From an uncultured Actinomycetes bacterium (GTDB lineage Bacteria; Actinomycetota; Acidimicrobiia; Acidimicrobiales; Acidimicrobilacustridaceae), in assembly GCA_937876315.1 (NCBI GenBank), contig CALEHQ010000045.1, forward strand, positions 1 to 64,000: a DNA stretch of 64,000 nucleotides, in the 5' to 3' direction. A program made the position numbers and the translations under genes. Of this stretch, positions 55,651-64,000 are shown piece after piece. The stretch's first letter is position 1; the number at the start of each line of letters is the position of its first letter. Under the pieces are notes generated by a model, which ran no database searches, was not told the DNA's origin, and saw only the letters and a program-made list of their open reading frames with translations.

Positions 55651-57957
55651 ATGGGCACCAACGAAGACGCCGGCACCTACCCGGGATTCCACGGGAAAGT
55701 CGGAAAAGTCTTTGCGACCTCAGAGTCGTGGTGGCCAGATCGGCCCAGCGCTCCGGAAGGTGCACCCAACATCGTCGTCATCCTTTGCGATGACCTCGGT
55801 TACGCCGATACCGCCCCCTACGGCAGCGAGATCGCCACACCCAACATCGACCGCCTCGCAAAAGGCGGCCTGCAGTACACCGATTTCCATTCAACGCCAA
55901 TGTGTTCGCCCACACGCGCAGCGCTTCTCACTGGGATGAATCCACATGCCGCAGGTGTCGGCACCGTGGCCCACTCTGATCCAGGGTTCCCGGGCTACGC
56001 CATGGAACTTGCCGAAGACGTCATCACACTTCCTGAGACTCTTCAGGCGAACGGTTATGCCACCTACATGGTTGGCAAGTGGCATCTAGCGAAAGACTCC
56101 GATCAATCCAATGCCGGTCCGCGCCATTCGTGGCCGTGCCAGCGCGGCTTCGATCAGTTCTACGGATTCCTTGATGGATTCACGAATCTTCATCAGCCCC
56201 ACCGATTAGTTCGCGACAACACTCCGGTGGAAATCGATACCTACCCCGACGGCTATTACTTCACCGACGACATCACCGATGAAGCAATCGCCATGGTTCG
56301 CGCGGGTAAAGCTTCAGCGCCGAGCCAACCCTTCTTCCTCTACATCGCCCACGGAGCGATCCATGCTCCGCTGCACGCGAAGGCATCTGACATTGTTGCA
56401 CAACGAGGGAACTACGACGCCGGGTGGGATGAACTTCGCCTACGCCGATTCGCGCGCCAAAAAGAACTCAACGTCGTCGGCGATGACATTGTGCTTGCGC
56501 CGAGAAATACGGAACTGAACAACGACGTCGATCCCTGGGACGAATTAAGCGACACCCAGAAGGTGCTCTATTCGCGCTACATGGAAGTCTTCGCTGCGAT
56601 GGTGACGAACGTCGACGAAAACACCGGCCGTCTTCTTGATGCCCTCGACGATATGGGCGAGCTTGACAACACCATCGTGATCTTCACTTCCGATAATGGC
56701 GCTTCGCGCGAAGGCGAGATGGTGGGCACCAGCGCTTACATGGTGCACCTCACTGCTGGCGACGATATAGACACTGATTTTGAACGCTTTGATCTCATCG
56801 GCGGCCCCCAAACCTCACCGCATTATCCGCGCGGATGGGCAATGGCAGGCAACACACCGTTCCGTCTTTACAAGATCAACACCCATGCCGGCGGACATAC
56901 GGTTCCATTCCTCTTCTCATGGAATGCCGGCCAACTCAACAGCGGTGAAATGCGTCGCCAGTACTCGCATGTCTCGGACATCTTCCCGACACTTCTCGAA
57001 CTCATTGGGATTAGCGCTCCAACAACTCGTAACGGAACTGACGTAAAGCCCCGAACTGGCTCAAGCATGGCTCCGACATTGCGCAATGCAAGCGCTCCCC
57101 CACAGCGAACAGAGGCGCTCTACGAAATGATCGGTCACCGCGGCTTTTACCGCGACGGCTGGGAAATCGTCACGCTGCATCAACCGTTCACACCGTTCAG
57201 CGATAGCGAATGGGAGCTGTACGACCTCACTACCGATCGCACCGAACTTCACAACCTCGCCGAAAGTCATCCGGAGAAACTTGCTGAACTCGCCGCTGCT
57301 TGGAATGACGCAGCGTGGGATGGTCAGGTCTTTCCGCTTGATGAAGGAACCGGGCTGAAGTACGTGCTCCGACCACCCGAAACCGAAATCGTCCAGCAAC
57401 CGCTTTCGGTGTGGCCAGGAACCCCAACCCTTGAGCGCTGGCGCTCATTGCAGCTCATCTGGCTGTCTTCGTTTCAGTTCCAAGCACCAATCACGGTCAC
57501 CGAACAGTCGTTAGGCACGATTGCAGCCCATGGCGACCAAAGTGGCGGCTACGCGCTCTACCTCCTCGAAGATCGTCGACCCACGCTCGTCTTCAACGAC
57601 GGACGCGGCACGCTGACACTGCTGGCAGGTCCTTCACTGGACGCTGGCGAGCATCTACTGGAGTGTTCCTTCGACGCAATCGGTGGCAACACCTGGAAAC
57701 TTTCGCTCACCATCGATGGTGTCACGGTCGATGAGCATCCCGAAGTTCCCATGCTCTACGCGATGTCGCCGTTTGAAGGAATCAGCGTTGGCCGCGACCC
57801 CCGTTCGCCAGTGTGGTGGGAACGCTACGAAACACATGGTTCGTTTCACTACAACAGCGCGCAAGGACCCGTTCTCTGGATTCCAGGACCCAAGGCACCC
57901 GATCAACCTGAAGACGTGGTTGGCCTCTTGCGCATGATTGGTGCAAAGTTCGAATAG
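55651..57957 (+). CDS. Arylsulfatase (type I, formylglycine-dependent)
   Basis: A 768-residue sulfatase of the AtsA type. The CxPxR motif is CSPTR at 85-89, where Cys85 should be converted to formylglycine. Metal ligands include Asp47-Asp48 in LCDDLGY, HLAK in VGKWHLAK and the FTSDNGA segment. The start has AGGGGGAAGAA just before ATG. It has no signal peptide. No formylglycine-generating enzyme gene is in the window. It suggests use of a sulfate ester. Confidence 0.94.
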   Translation: MGTNEDAGTYPGFHGKVGKVFATSESWWPDRPSAPEGAPNIVVILCDDLGYADTAPYGSEIATPNIDRLAKGGLQYTDFHSTPMCSPTRAALLTGMNPHAAGVGTVAHSDPGFPGYAMELAEDVITLPETLQANGYATYMVGKWHLAKDSDQSNAGPRHSWPCQRGFDQFYGFLDGFTNLHQPHRLVRDNTPVEIDTYPDGYYFTDDITDEAIAMVRAGKASAPSQPFFLYIAHGAIHAPLHAKASDIVAQRGNYDAGWDELRLRRFARQKELNVVGDDIVLAPRNTELNNDVDPWDELSDTQKVLYSRYMEVFAAMVTNVDENTGRLLDALDDMGELDNTIVIFTSDNGASREGEMVGTSAYMVHLTAGDDIDTDFERFDLIGGPQTSPHYPRGWAMAGNTPFRLYKINTHAGGHTVPFLFSWNAGQLNSGEMRRQYSHVSDIFPTLLELIGISAPTTRNGTDVKPRTGSSMAPTLRNASAPPQRTEALYEMIGHRGFYRDGWEIVTLHQPFTPFSDSEWELYDLTTDRTELHNLAESHPEKLAELAAAWNDAAWDGQVFPLDEGTGLKYVLRPPETEIVQQPLSVWPGTPTLERWRSLQLIWLSSFQFQAPITVTEQSLGTIAAHGDQSGGYALYLLEDRRPTLVFNDGRGTLTLLAGPSLDAGEHLLECSFDAIGGNTWKLSLTIDGVTVDEHPEVPMLYAMSPFEGISVGRDPRSPVWWERYETHGSFHYNSAQGPVLWIPGPKAPDQPEDVVGLLRMIGAKFE

Positions 57958-57975
57958 CTCGAACGCGCATCCTCT

Positions 57976-59211
57976 CTAGCTCGGGGCTCCGATGGAATCC
58001 CACTCAATCGGAACATGAGCAAAGCCATCGATCAGATTTGAATGGACTCGCGGATAGTCGGCGGGATTGCCCACGAATCGCAAGCCTTCGAACCGAGTGA
58101 GAATTTCCTCGAACATGATTCGACCTTCGATACGGGCCAAGTTTGCACCTAGGCAAAAATGCGGACCACCAGCGCCGAAGGCAACGTGATCGTTCGGGTT
58201 GCGGCGGACATCGATTGTGTCGGGGTTTTCGAAGGCCCGTTCGTCGCGATTGGCAGAGGCGTAGACCATAAGCACGCGCTCGCCTGCCTTGATCTTTTTG
58301 CCTCCGATTTCGGTATCCACCGCCGCCGTCCGAGTGAACTGAATAACCGGAGTGGAGAAACGGAGCAACTCTTCAATTGCCGTTGGGATCACGGAAAGGT
58401 CATTGCGAACAATCTCGTACTGATCGCGGTTTTGTAGCAGAGCGAGCGTTCCGGTTGTGATCAAGTTTCGGGTTGTCTCAGAGCCGGCGTTCTGCAAAAG
58501 CATGAAGAACAATTCGATCTGGAACGCCGTGAGCTTCTCGCCTTCAACCTCGGCATGAAGCAGGACGCTCATCAGATCGTCGCTGGGGTTCTCAGCTCTT
58601 TCGGCGCACATCCCATCGGCGTACATGAACATATCGGTTGCCGCCTGTGCCCGTTCTTCCGGAGTTACCGAGGCATCGAACCCAAAGGTTTTTTCGGTCC
58701 ACTCGAAAACCTGGGCCCGATCTTCCTCTGGCACACCCACCATGTCGGCAATCACGTGCAGCGGAAGCCACAACGCGAGATCGTGGACGAGGTCAGCACT
58801 CGTTTGACCTGCGAGACCATCGATGATGTCGTTCGTTCGTGTGCGAAGCATGTCGCCCAGCTGCGCAACCCTCTTGGGCGTGAAGCCCTTATTGATGATC
58901 TTGCGCAGTTTCATGTGGTCAGGCGCATCAAGACTGATCATCAACTGATTGTTGCCACCAGTAGCAGGGTCACTAACGCCATCGTCAATGAACGGATCTG
59001 GAGCGTTGCGATAGGTGGACGCATCGCGAGACACCTGCTGGACGTCCGCGTAGCGAGTCACCACCCACAATTTCTCGCCCGCATAGGAGGGGTGATCGAG
59101 ATATGCCACAGGATCGTTGTCGCGAAGCCATCGGTAGTAGTCGTAAGGAACGCCGTTCGCGTATGTGGCAGCGGTATGAAGAAGTGGTGCATCTACGAAT
59201 GTGTCAGCCAT
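57976..59211 (-). CDS. Cytochrome P450
   Basis: A 411-residue P450. I-helix [10 protein letters not shown]-helix EELLR, heme loop [16 protein letters not shown]. It differs from the 43.6-kb P450 in having Glu-Thr instead of Asp-Thr at the I-helix. Resembles actinobacterial steroid/fatty-acid P450s. No adjacent ferredoxin. Convergent with the sulfatase gene. Confidence 0.93.
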   Translation of the reverse strand: MADTFVDAPLLHTAATYANGVPYDYYRWLRDNDPVAYLDHPSYAGEKLWVVTRYADVQQVSRDASTYRNAPDPFIDDGVSDPATGGNNQLMISLDAPDHMKLRKIINKGFTPKRVAQLGDMLRTRTNDIIDGLAGQTSADLVHDLALWLPLHVIADMVGVPEEDRAQVFEWTEKTFGFDASVTPEERAQAATDMFMYADGMCAERAENPSDDLMSVLLHAEVEGEKLTAFQIELFFMLLQNAGSETTRNLITTGTLALLQNRDQYEIVRNDLSVIPTAIEELLRFSTPVIQFTRTAAVDTEIGGKKIKAGERVLMVYASANRDERAFENPDTIDVRRNPNDHVAFGAGGPHFCLGANLARIEGRIMFEEILTRFEGLRFVGNPADYPRVHSNLIDGFAHVPIEWDSIGAPS

Positions 59212-59285
59212 AAGAACTCCTCTAGGGAACTTGCAACCATTGTGTCAGTCGTGACCCAACAAGGGCCGTCGTTCAGAATCTCTGG

Positions 59286-60407
59286 TTAGTCGCTCAGGAT
59301 TGAGGCCATACGTTCGGTGGTATCAATCCATTCCTCGACCATCTCGCGTACGACATCTTTCGTCGGACGGACTTTGTTGAGGCGACCAACGATCTGGCCA
59401 ACCGGGAAGCCGATGAGTTCGCGAGTGCCGACCCGCTGGGTGCGACGTCCGGCCTCCTGATGAAGAATGCCTTGCAACGGCATGGGCAACGTTCCGGGAG
59501 AATCTTCTGATTCCCACGCATCGGTCCAAGCCGTGCGCAACTGTCGGGCCGGCTTACCAGTCATGGCCTTTGAGCGAACGGTGTCTCGTGAGGTTGCCGC
59601 AAGCATGTTTTCGAGTGCAGCGGGATTGGTATCGGCTTCGGACACGGTGAGCCACATCGAGCCAGTCCACGCACCCTGCGCGCCGAGAGCAATCGCAGCA
59701 GCCATCTGTCGGCCCGTTGCAATGCCGCCTGCGGCAAGTACGGGAATGTCGGGTCCAACTGCGTCGACGACCTCGGGCACCAGCACCATGGTCGAAATCT
59801 CGCCGCAATGTCCGCCCGCCTCGGTCCCCTGGGCCACGATCACATCGACGCCTATGGCAACCTGACGTTCCGCGTGCACCTTCGAGCCGGCCAAGCCTCC
59901 GACGAGGATGCCGGCTTCGTGGGCCCGTTCAATGACATAAAGCGGGGGCGGCCCAAGAGCGTTGACGATCATCTTCACATTCGGGTGATTGAGACAAACC
60001 TCGATCTGGCTCGGACCCATCGCATCGACATTCAGACCGGCGGCAGCAACTTGGCCGCCTTCCAATTCGGGCGGTAATTCGGGAACGTTGTATCGCTCCA
60101 ACAAATCGTCAACGAATTCTCGATGTTGAGCCGGAATCATGGCGTCGAGGGATTCGAACGATGCGTCCTCTCCCCCACCTTTGCCCACGTAATTCACCGG
60201 CATGGCGAAGTCGACGCCATAGGGTTTTCCGCTGACGTGTTCGTCGATCCAGTTGAGCTCGATTTCGAGTTGCTCTGGGCCGAACGCCAGAGCGCCGAGA
60301 ACACCGAAACCACCGGCGTTTGTAACGGCAGCGACCACGTCTCGACAATGCGAGAAAGCGAAGATCGGAAATTCGATTCCAAGACGCTTGGCGATCGGAG
60401 TGCTCAT
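59286..60407 (-). CDS. Nitronate monooxygenase (2-nitropropane dioxygenase family)
   Basis: A 373-residue FMN TIM-barrel. Begins LGIEFPIFAFSH, with MIVNALGPPP, VDVIVAQGTEAGGHCG and VLAAGGIATGRQM. ATG 60407 has AAAGGGGAA upstream, and a longer frame would run into the palindrome region. Family oxidises nitronates; some relatives act in enoyl-type chemistry. Confidence 0.9.
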   Translation of the reverse strand: MSTPIAKRLGIEFPIFAFSHCRDVVAAVTNAGGFGVLGALAFGPEQLEIELNWIDEHVSGKPYGVDFAMPVNYVGKGGGEDASFESLDAMIPAQHREFVDDLLERYNVPELPPELEGGQVAAAGLNVDAMGPSQIEVCLNHPNVKMIVNALGPPPLYVIERAHEAGILVGGLAGSKVHAERQVAIGVDVIVAQGTEAGGHCGEISTMVLVPEVVDAVGPDIPVLAAGGIATGRQMAAAIALGAQGAWTGSMWLTVSEADTNPAALENMLAATSRDTVRSKAMTGKPARQLRTAWTDAWESEDSPGTLPMPLQGILHQEAGRRTQRVGTRELIGFPVGQIVGRLNKVRPTKDVVREMVEEWIDTTERMASILSD

Positions 60408-60441
60408 GGGTTCCCCTTTGGTTCCGTAATGGGACTCGCTG

Positions 60442-60453
60442 GTCACATGTGAC
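60442..60453. promoter_or_regulatory. Perfect palindrome GTCACATGTGAC in the divergent NMO/ADH promoter region
   Basis: A 12-bp perfect palindrome 35 bases upstream of the nitronate monooxygenase ATG and 140 bases upstream of the ADH. A further TCACA half-site follows at 60461. Plausible site for a dimeric regulator. Confidence 0.45.
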
Positions 60454-60592
60454 ATAAGATTCACAAAGCAACACATAATGTAGCATGAAAATACGGGCTG
60501 CGCTGTGCCGACGGACACGTCAGCCTGACCGAGGGCCTAGATTGCTAAGGCTGCGCCGACAGGCCAGCCATTCGCCCTGACAAGGAGTTCCC

Positions 60593-61735
60593 ATGAGGAC
60601 ACGAGCCGCAGTCCTGTACGCCCCTCATACCGAGTACAAAATCGAAGAGATCGAACTTGATGAACCCAAGGCCAATGAGGTCCTCGTGCGCTTTGTTGCG
60701 AGCGGCATGTGCCACTCCGATGAGCACATGGTTACCGGCGATATGGCAATGGACCCAGCGATCATCGAAATGCTCGGCTGGCAGCAGTACCCAATCATTC
60801 TCGGACACGAGGGTGGCGGCATCGTTGAAAAGGTCGGCCCCGGTGTGACCGAACTTAAGGTCGGCGATCACGTCGTTACTTCGTTCGTTCCTTCATGCGG
60901 ACGTTGCCCCTCGTGTGCAAAGGGTCAGCAGAACCTTTGCGATAGGGGTGCGCACCTTCTCTCTGGTCGCCAGGAAGATGGAACCTCTCGCCACCACCTT
61001 CTTGATGGCACCGACCTCGCAACGATGTGCTGCCTCGGCACGTTCGCTGAGCATTCGGTCATGAACATCAATTCGCTTGTCAAGGTTGAAGAAGATCTTC
61101 CCCTCGACAAGGCCTGCCTCGTCGCTTGTGGCGTCACCACCGGCTGGGGTTCCGCCACCTACGCAGCTGAAGTTGCACCCGGCGACACCGTCGTTGTCAT
61201 CGGCACCGGCGGCGTTGGCATGAACGCTGTGCAAGGCGCACACCTTGCGGGCGCCCGCTACGTCATCGCTCTCGATCCGGTCGAATTCAAGCGTGAACAA
61301 TCACAGAACTTCGGCGCAACCCACGTCGCTTCCGACGTTGCCGAGGCACAGGCACTGCTTGGCGAACTCACATGGGGACGCATGGCCGACAAGGTCATCG
61401 TCACCGTCGGCGAAGGCAAGGGCGCCGACCTCGAGTCGTACATGAGCATGGTTGGCAAGGGCGGCCGCTTGGTATTCACGGCCGTTGCCAACATGAACGA
61501 AAACGATGTGCAGCTCAACCTGTTCGCATTCGCTATGCAGCAGAAGCAACTCATCGGAACCATCTTCGGCAGCGCCAACCCGCGTTATGACATTCCGAAG
61601 CTTCTCGGCCTCTACCGCAGCGGCCAGTTGAAGCTCGATGAACTCGTCACCCGCACCTACACCCTCGATCAGATCAACGAGGGCTACCAGGACATGCGTG
61701 ACGGCAAAAACATCCGCGGCGTCATCGTTTACTGA
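60593..61735 (+). CDS. NDMA-dependent (nicotinoprotein) alcohol dehydrogenase
   Basis: A 380-residue zinc MDR enzyme resembling M. tuberculosis Rv0162c. Zn ligands: catalytic ASGMCHSDEH and GHEGGG, structural CGRCPSCAKGQQNLC. Rossmann VVVIGTGGVGMNAVQ and C-terminal INEGYQDMRDGKNIRGVI. Members hold NAD(H) tightly and pass electrons to an external acceptor, linked with mycofactocin. AAGGAG lies seven bases before the ATG. Confidence 0.92.
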   Translation: MRTRAAVLYAPHTEYKIEEIELDEPKANEVLVRFVASGMCHSDEHMVTGDMAMDPAIIEMLGWQQYPIILGHEGGGIVEKVGPGVTELKVGDHVVTSFVPSCGRCPSCAKGQQNLCDRGAHLLSGRQEDGTSRHHLLDGTDLATMCCLGTFAEHSVMNINSLVKVEEDLPLDKACLVACGVTTGWGSATYAAEVAPGDTVVVIGTGGVGMNAVQGAHLAGARYVIALDPVEFKREQSQNFGATHVASDVAEAQALLGELTWGRMADKVIVTVGEGKGADLESYMSMVGKGGRLVFTAVANMNENDVQLNLFAFAMQQKQLIGTIFGSANPRYDIPKLLGLYRSGQLKLDELVTRTYTLDQINEGYQDMRDGKNIRGVIVY

Positions 61736-61765
61736 TTTCGGCCTACAACTGGATTCATCCGCACA

Positions 61766-61804
61766 CGGCGGGTTCGATTGACTGAAAGGTCAGCGGACCC
61801 GCCG
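61766..61804. terminator. Long-loop hairpin between convergent ADH and hypothetical genes
   Basis: CGGCGGGT pairs with ACCCGCCG across a 23-base interior that can form further pairs. It overlaps the 3' end of the minus-strand gene. A possible terminator; no T run is visible. Confidence 0.35.
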
Positions 61805-62611
61805 TTGTAGTGGAGCTGCATGACAGCTGCACTCGGTCTGCTGATCACATGCCCCGGAGCGACCAACCGGCGCAAACCGGTCGGGGTAGGCGATGCCCGC
61901 ATCGACGCCACCGAGAAACACACAGCCGCATTCCGTACACGCCCATCCTGTCTTTGCTATTTCGACGAGTTCGACACCACCGATACCAAAAGCGGCAGCA
62001 ACCGATTCGGTCGATTTCGCCCAGCGACCCTTCGTATCGTCGGTCATGTCGCGATCTTCGTTGTCTGGCGACGGAAGAGTCTCCCCCGCCATCACCGCGC
62101 CGAGAGTTGCGCAGGCTATGAGGTCTTCAAGAGCAGTTGCATCCGCAGCACCCGGGTGCTGACCTGAACGCGCGGTTGCGTCGAGGACCTGCAGAGACGA
62201 GTGCACCCGAAGAACGAGAGCTCCTTGCGCAGGGGGACGCCGTGTGTGCCAGAGCCCACCCCCAACCAGAAGGTCAGCGCGATTGGCCACAGCTGTGGCC
62301 AATGGTTCGGGCTGCACAAATCCGCCGCTCAGAACAAAGGTATTCGTGACGGCCGTGATGACCATCCGTCGCCAGTGAGTACCGATATCGGTGAGTCGTT
62401 CCGAGCGCATCTGTTCGATCGGCTCGGATGGTGCAAGGTGCTCGACGAGCAGTGCCTCGAGAATGACCCAGATCGATTCGACCGCAGTCTCAGGATCCTC
62501 AGAGGGCATGCCAAGTTGAGCAGCAATAAACGCCTGACGAAGAACTGTTTCTGCTCGCTCACGATTGGCATCGCCATAGGTGAAGAGTTCTACTGACTCA
62601 GTCCCGGACAC
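61790..62611 (-). CDS. Hypothetical protein with C-terminal Cys-rich tail
   Basis: A 273-residue protein. Residues 1-180 are helical and acidic with no recognised domain. The last 55 residues hold CTECGCVFLGG and CSCHAAPLQ, a zinc-ribbon-like cluster with RSGACDQQTEC. Starts with GTG at 62611. Unknown function; metal binding inferred only from Cys spacing. Confidence 0.7.
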   Translation of the reverse strand: MSGTESVELFTYGDANRERAETVLRQAFIAAQLGMPSEDPETAVESIWVILEALLVEHLAPSEPIEQMRSERLTDIGTHWRRMVITAVTNTFVLSGGFVQPEPLATAVANRADLLVGGGLWHTRRPPAQGALVLRVHSSLQVLDATARSGQHPGAADATALEDLIACATLGAVMAGETLPSPDNEDRDMTDDTKGRWAKSTESVAAAFGIGGVELVEIAKTGWACTECGCVFLGGVDAGIAYPDRFAPVGRSGACDQQTECSCHAAPLQRRVR

Positions 62612-62713
62612 AGGCTGATTCTTACCTCGGCTCCCCCAGTCGTGGGGGACCGAAGAACGAATCTTCCGTTACGCGACGTCAATGACCGCGACAGTCCGAC
62701 CTAGTCTCGTGAT

Positions 62714-62956
62714 GTGGAGACGACCGTGACGACAATCGATTCAGTGGTTTCGACCACTTCAACGCTCATCGGCCCAAACGGAACTGCGCCAGGGCTCGCC
62801 TTCATTGAACAGCAATCGAAACCACTCGAAGACTCAAGCGGCGAAGGCACCGCAGCACTGCCGTTACTGGCAGGTGGAATCATCTTTCTTGTGGTCTTCA
62901 CCACGATTTTTGTGCGCTCATGGCGCCGCAAGCAGCGCCGCACTGCGCAGCCCTAA
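62714..62956 (+). CDS. Small single-pass membrane protein
   Basis: An 80-residue protein with Ser/Thr-rich N-terminus, one helix (about 48-68) and a basic tail RSWRRKQRR on the cytoplasmic side. GTG start. Converges on the Bax-inhibitor gene. Likely real but unassigned. Confidence 0.6.
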   Translation: METTVTTIDSVVSTTSTLIGPNGTAPGLAFIEQQSKPLEDSSGEGTAALPLLAGGIIFLVVFTTIFVRSWRRKQRRTAQP

Positions 62957-62962
62957 CCCGCC

Positions 62963-63757
62963 TCAGCGTCGCAGCAGTGAAAGCAAGCGAAGGATCTCGA
63001 GGTAGAGCCACACGATCGTTACGGTGACACCGAGAGCGGCAAGCCATTCCATCCGGCGAGGCGTAGTTCCGGCCTCTACTGACTGCTCGATGAATGCAAA
63101 GTCAATCGCCAGGTTCATGGCTGCGACGATGCAGATGACGACGCTGATCCCGATTCCAAGGGGTGTCGGGCTATTCCAGAAGGTGATGTTGGCACCGAAG
63201 ATCGAAAAGATCCAAGAGGCGAGATACATCACCATGATGCCGCCAGTCGCAGCGACGGTGATGAGGACAAACTTTGGAGTGACCTTCACGATACGCGTCA
63301 CGTACAACACGAACATCACGAGGATGACACTCAGCGTCGCGAGCACCGCTTGTACGACGATGCCGTCATACATTTGGTTGTAATAGGCGGAAATAGCACC
63401 GAGAAATGCACCTTCGAAGAGTGCATACAACGGTGCAGTGGCGGGGCCCCACTTTGGCTTGAAGATGGTGGCAAACGCGAACCCAATCGCAGCAAGCGCA
63501 GCGATGATTGTCCAACCAGGGAACGAAGTTGTGCTGACCACAACGGTCTGGCGCGTTGCCGTGTCGAAAACTTCTTGAGTGGTCTGATTCACCTGAGACC
63601 AGCCGACCCAACCCGAGACGCAGATGATCGCAAACATCACACCAAGAGCTGACATGGTGCCGCCGTAGGTCATCGTGCGTGTGACCGGCGAGGTGCCATA
63701 GCCCTCGGCGATGACCTGCTCGAAGCGCTTGTCATTTAGAACGGGATTCGAAGCCAT
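62963..63757 (-). CDS. Bax inhibitor-1/YccA family membrane protein
   Basis: A 264-residue protein with seven hydrophobic segments. It contains FEGAFLGAISAYYNQMYDG and FAFIEQSVEAG, BI-1 family features including conserved Asp near the C-terminus. Members affect calcium leak or membrane-protein turnover. Convergent with the small membrane protein. Confidence 0.9.
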   Translation of the reverse strand: MASNPVLNDKRFEQVIAEGYGTSPVTRTMTYGGTMSALGVMFAIICVSGWVGWSQVNQTTQEVFDTATRQTVVVSTTSFPGWTIIAALAAIGFAFATIFKPKWGPATAPLYALFEGAFLGAISAYYNQMYDGIVVQAVLATLSVILVMFVLYVTRIVKVTPKFVLITVAATGGIMVMYLASWIFSIFGANITFWNSPTPLGIGISVVICIVAAMNLAIDFAFIEQSVEAGTTPRRMEWLAALGVTVTIVWLYLEILRLLSLLRR

Positions 63758-63830
63758 TGCAGTCCTTTCAAAGACTTAAGCTTAACCATTGTAGGAACCA
63801 ACAGCGCTCAATAGGCGCCACCCCACCACG

Positions 63831-64000
63831 TCAGTCGTTTCGTGCGATTTCCAGACGGCCTTCGTGCTCGCGAACCTCGAAGGTGTTGATTGAACCCTTC
63901 TCATCGCGCCGACCAGCAGCTGACAGTTTTGAGCCAGTGCCTTCTTGATCAAACCGCCAGAAATGGCTCAGACACACAATCTCTTCGCCGTCGACTGCTC
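63831..64000 (-). CDS. Rieske-type iron-sulfur protein, C-terminal part (5' end beyond window)
   Basis: Fifty-five codons run from the right edge to a TGA at 63831-63833. The segment EEIVCLSHFWRFDQEG has CxxH in the position of the second half of a Rieske motif, and the rest of the protein reads as a beta-rich C-terminus (INTFEVREHEGRLEIARND). The first CxH half lies outside the window. Rieske assignment is moderate because only half the motif is seen. Confidence 0.6.
   Translation of the reverse strand, partial: AVDGEEIVCLSHFWRFDQEGTGSKLSAAGRRDEKGSINTFEVREHEGRLEIARND

Noticed and set aside
57948-57964. Small GTTCGA/TCGAAC hairpin at the sulfatase stop codon
   Set aside because: A 6-bp stem is too weak to call a terminator.
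58555-59289. A plus-strand frame opposite the second P450
   Set aside because: Antisense to conserved P450 sequence with no domain of its own.
60448-60465. CRP-like TGTGA...TCACA site
   Set aside because: The spacer is 8 bases rather than 6, and the flanking GTCACATGTGAC palindrome explains the left half better.
1-64000. CRISPR arrays, transposases, integrases and phage genes
   Set aside because: None were seen on either strand; the tRNA genes are not flanked by integrase or repeat structures.

Overview
The window looks like a chromosomal segment of a high-GC Gram-positive bacterium, most likely an uncultured or aquatic member of the Acidimicrobiia. This rests on gene content and order: an actinobacterial tig-clpP-clpX-folC-ndk-mreBCD-mrdA-rodA block; ClpP1- and ClpP2-type peptidases; an HU protein with a long Lys/Ala/Pro tail; a CysM/Mec pair of the mycobacterial type; enzymes of families that use F420; and an NDMA-dependent alcohol dehydrogenase. 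GTG starts and 1- or 4-base gene overlaps are common. There is no rRNA operon, insertion sequence, prophage or CRISPR array.

Left part (1-12.8 kb, all minus strand). Read in the direction of transcription this is trigger factor, ClpP2-type peptidase, ClpX, FolC, Ndk, then the elongasome genes mreB, mreC, mreD, PBP2 and RodA, then a B12-binding radical SAM protein that runs off the left edge. It couples protein quality control with lateral wall synthesis.

12.9-27.4 kb. tRNA genes (Pro, Gly, Arg, His, Lys) are interspersed with a histidine-rich membrane protein, a metallo-beta-lactamase/Rieske fusion, an acyltransferase, a TauD-type dioxygenase, an LLM oxidoreductase/enoyl-CoA hydratase/MFS operon, a second MFS transporter, an HU protein, a quinone oxidoreductase, a DUF4395-thioredoxin fusion and an RNA uridine methyltransferase.

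27.4-43.4 kb. After rpe comes a block resembling the mycobacterial mec-cysM-murI-MBL-rph-rdgB neighbourhood. It carries an Rrf2 regulator and the sulfate-activation genes cysD-cysNC inserted between murI and the MBL gene, and it has no cysO between mec and cysM. The ClpP1-type gene lies downstream of rdgB, about 17 kb from clpP2. smpB and tmRNA (ssrA) follow, about 2.5 kb apart, with lipoprotein genes between and after them.

43.4-62.6 kb. This is a catabolic accessory region: a ferredoxin/P450 pair, several SDRs, an amidohydrolase, an acyl-CoA synthetase with a CrtC/lipocalin-like protein, an arylsulfatase, a second P450, a nitronate monooxygenase and the NDMA-dependent alcohol dehydrogenase. 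Together they suggest activation and oxidation of hydrophobic, possibly sulfated compounds; the substrate cannot be read from sequence. The right end has a Bax-inhibitor-1 family protein and a truncated Rieske protein.
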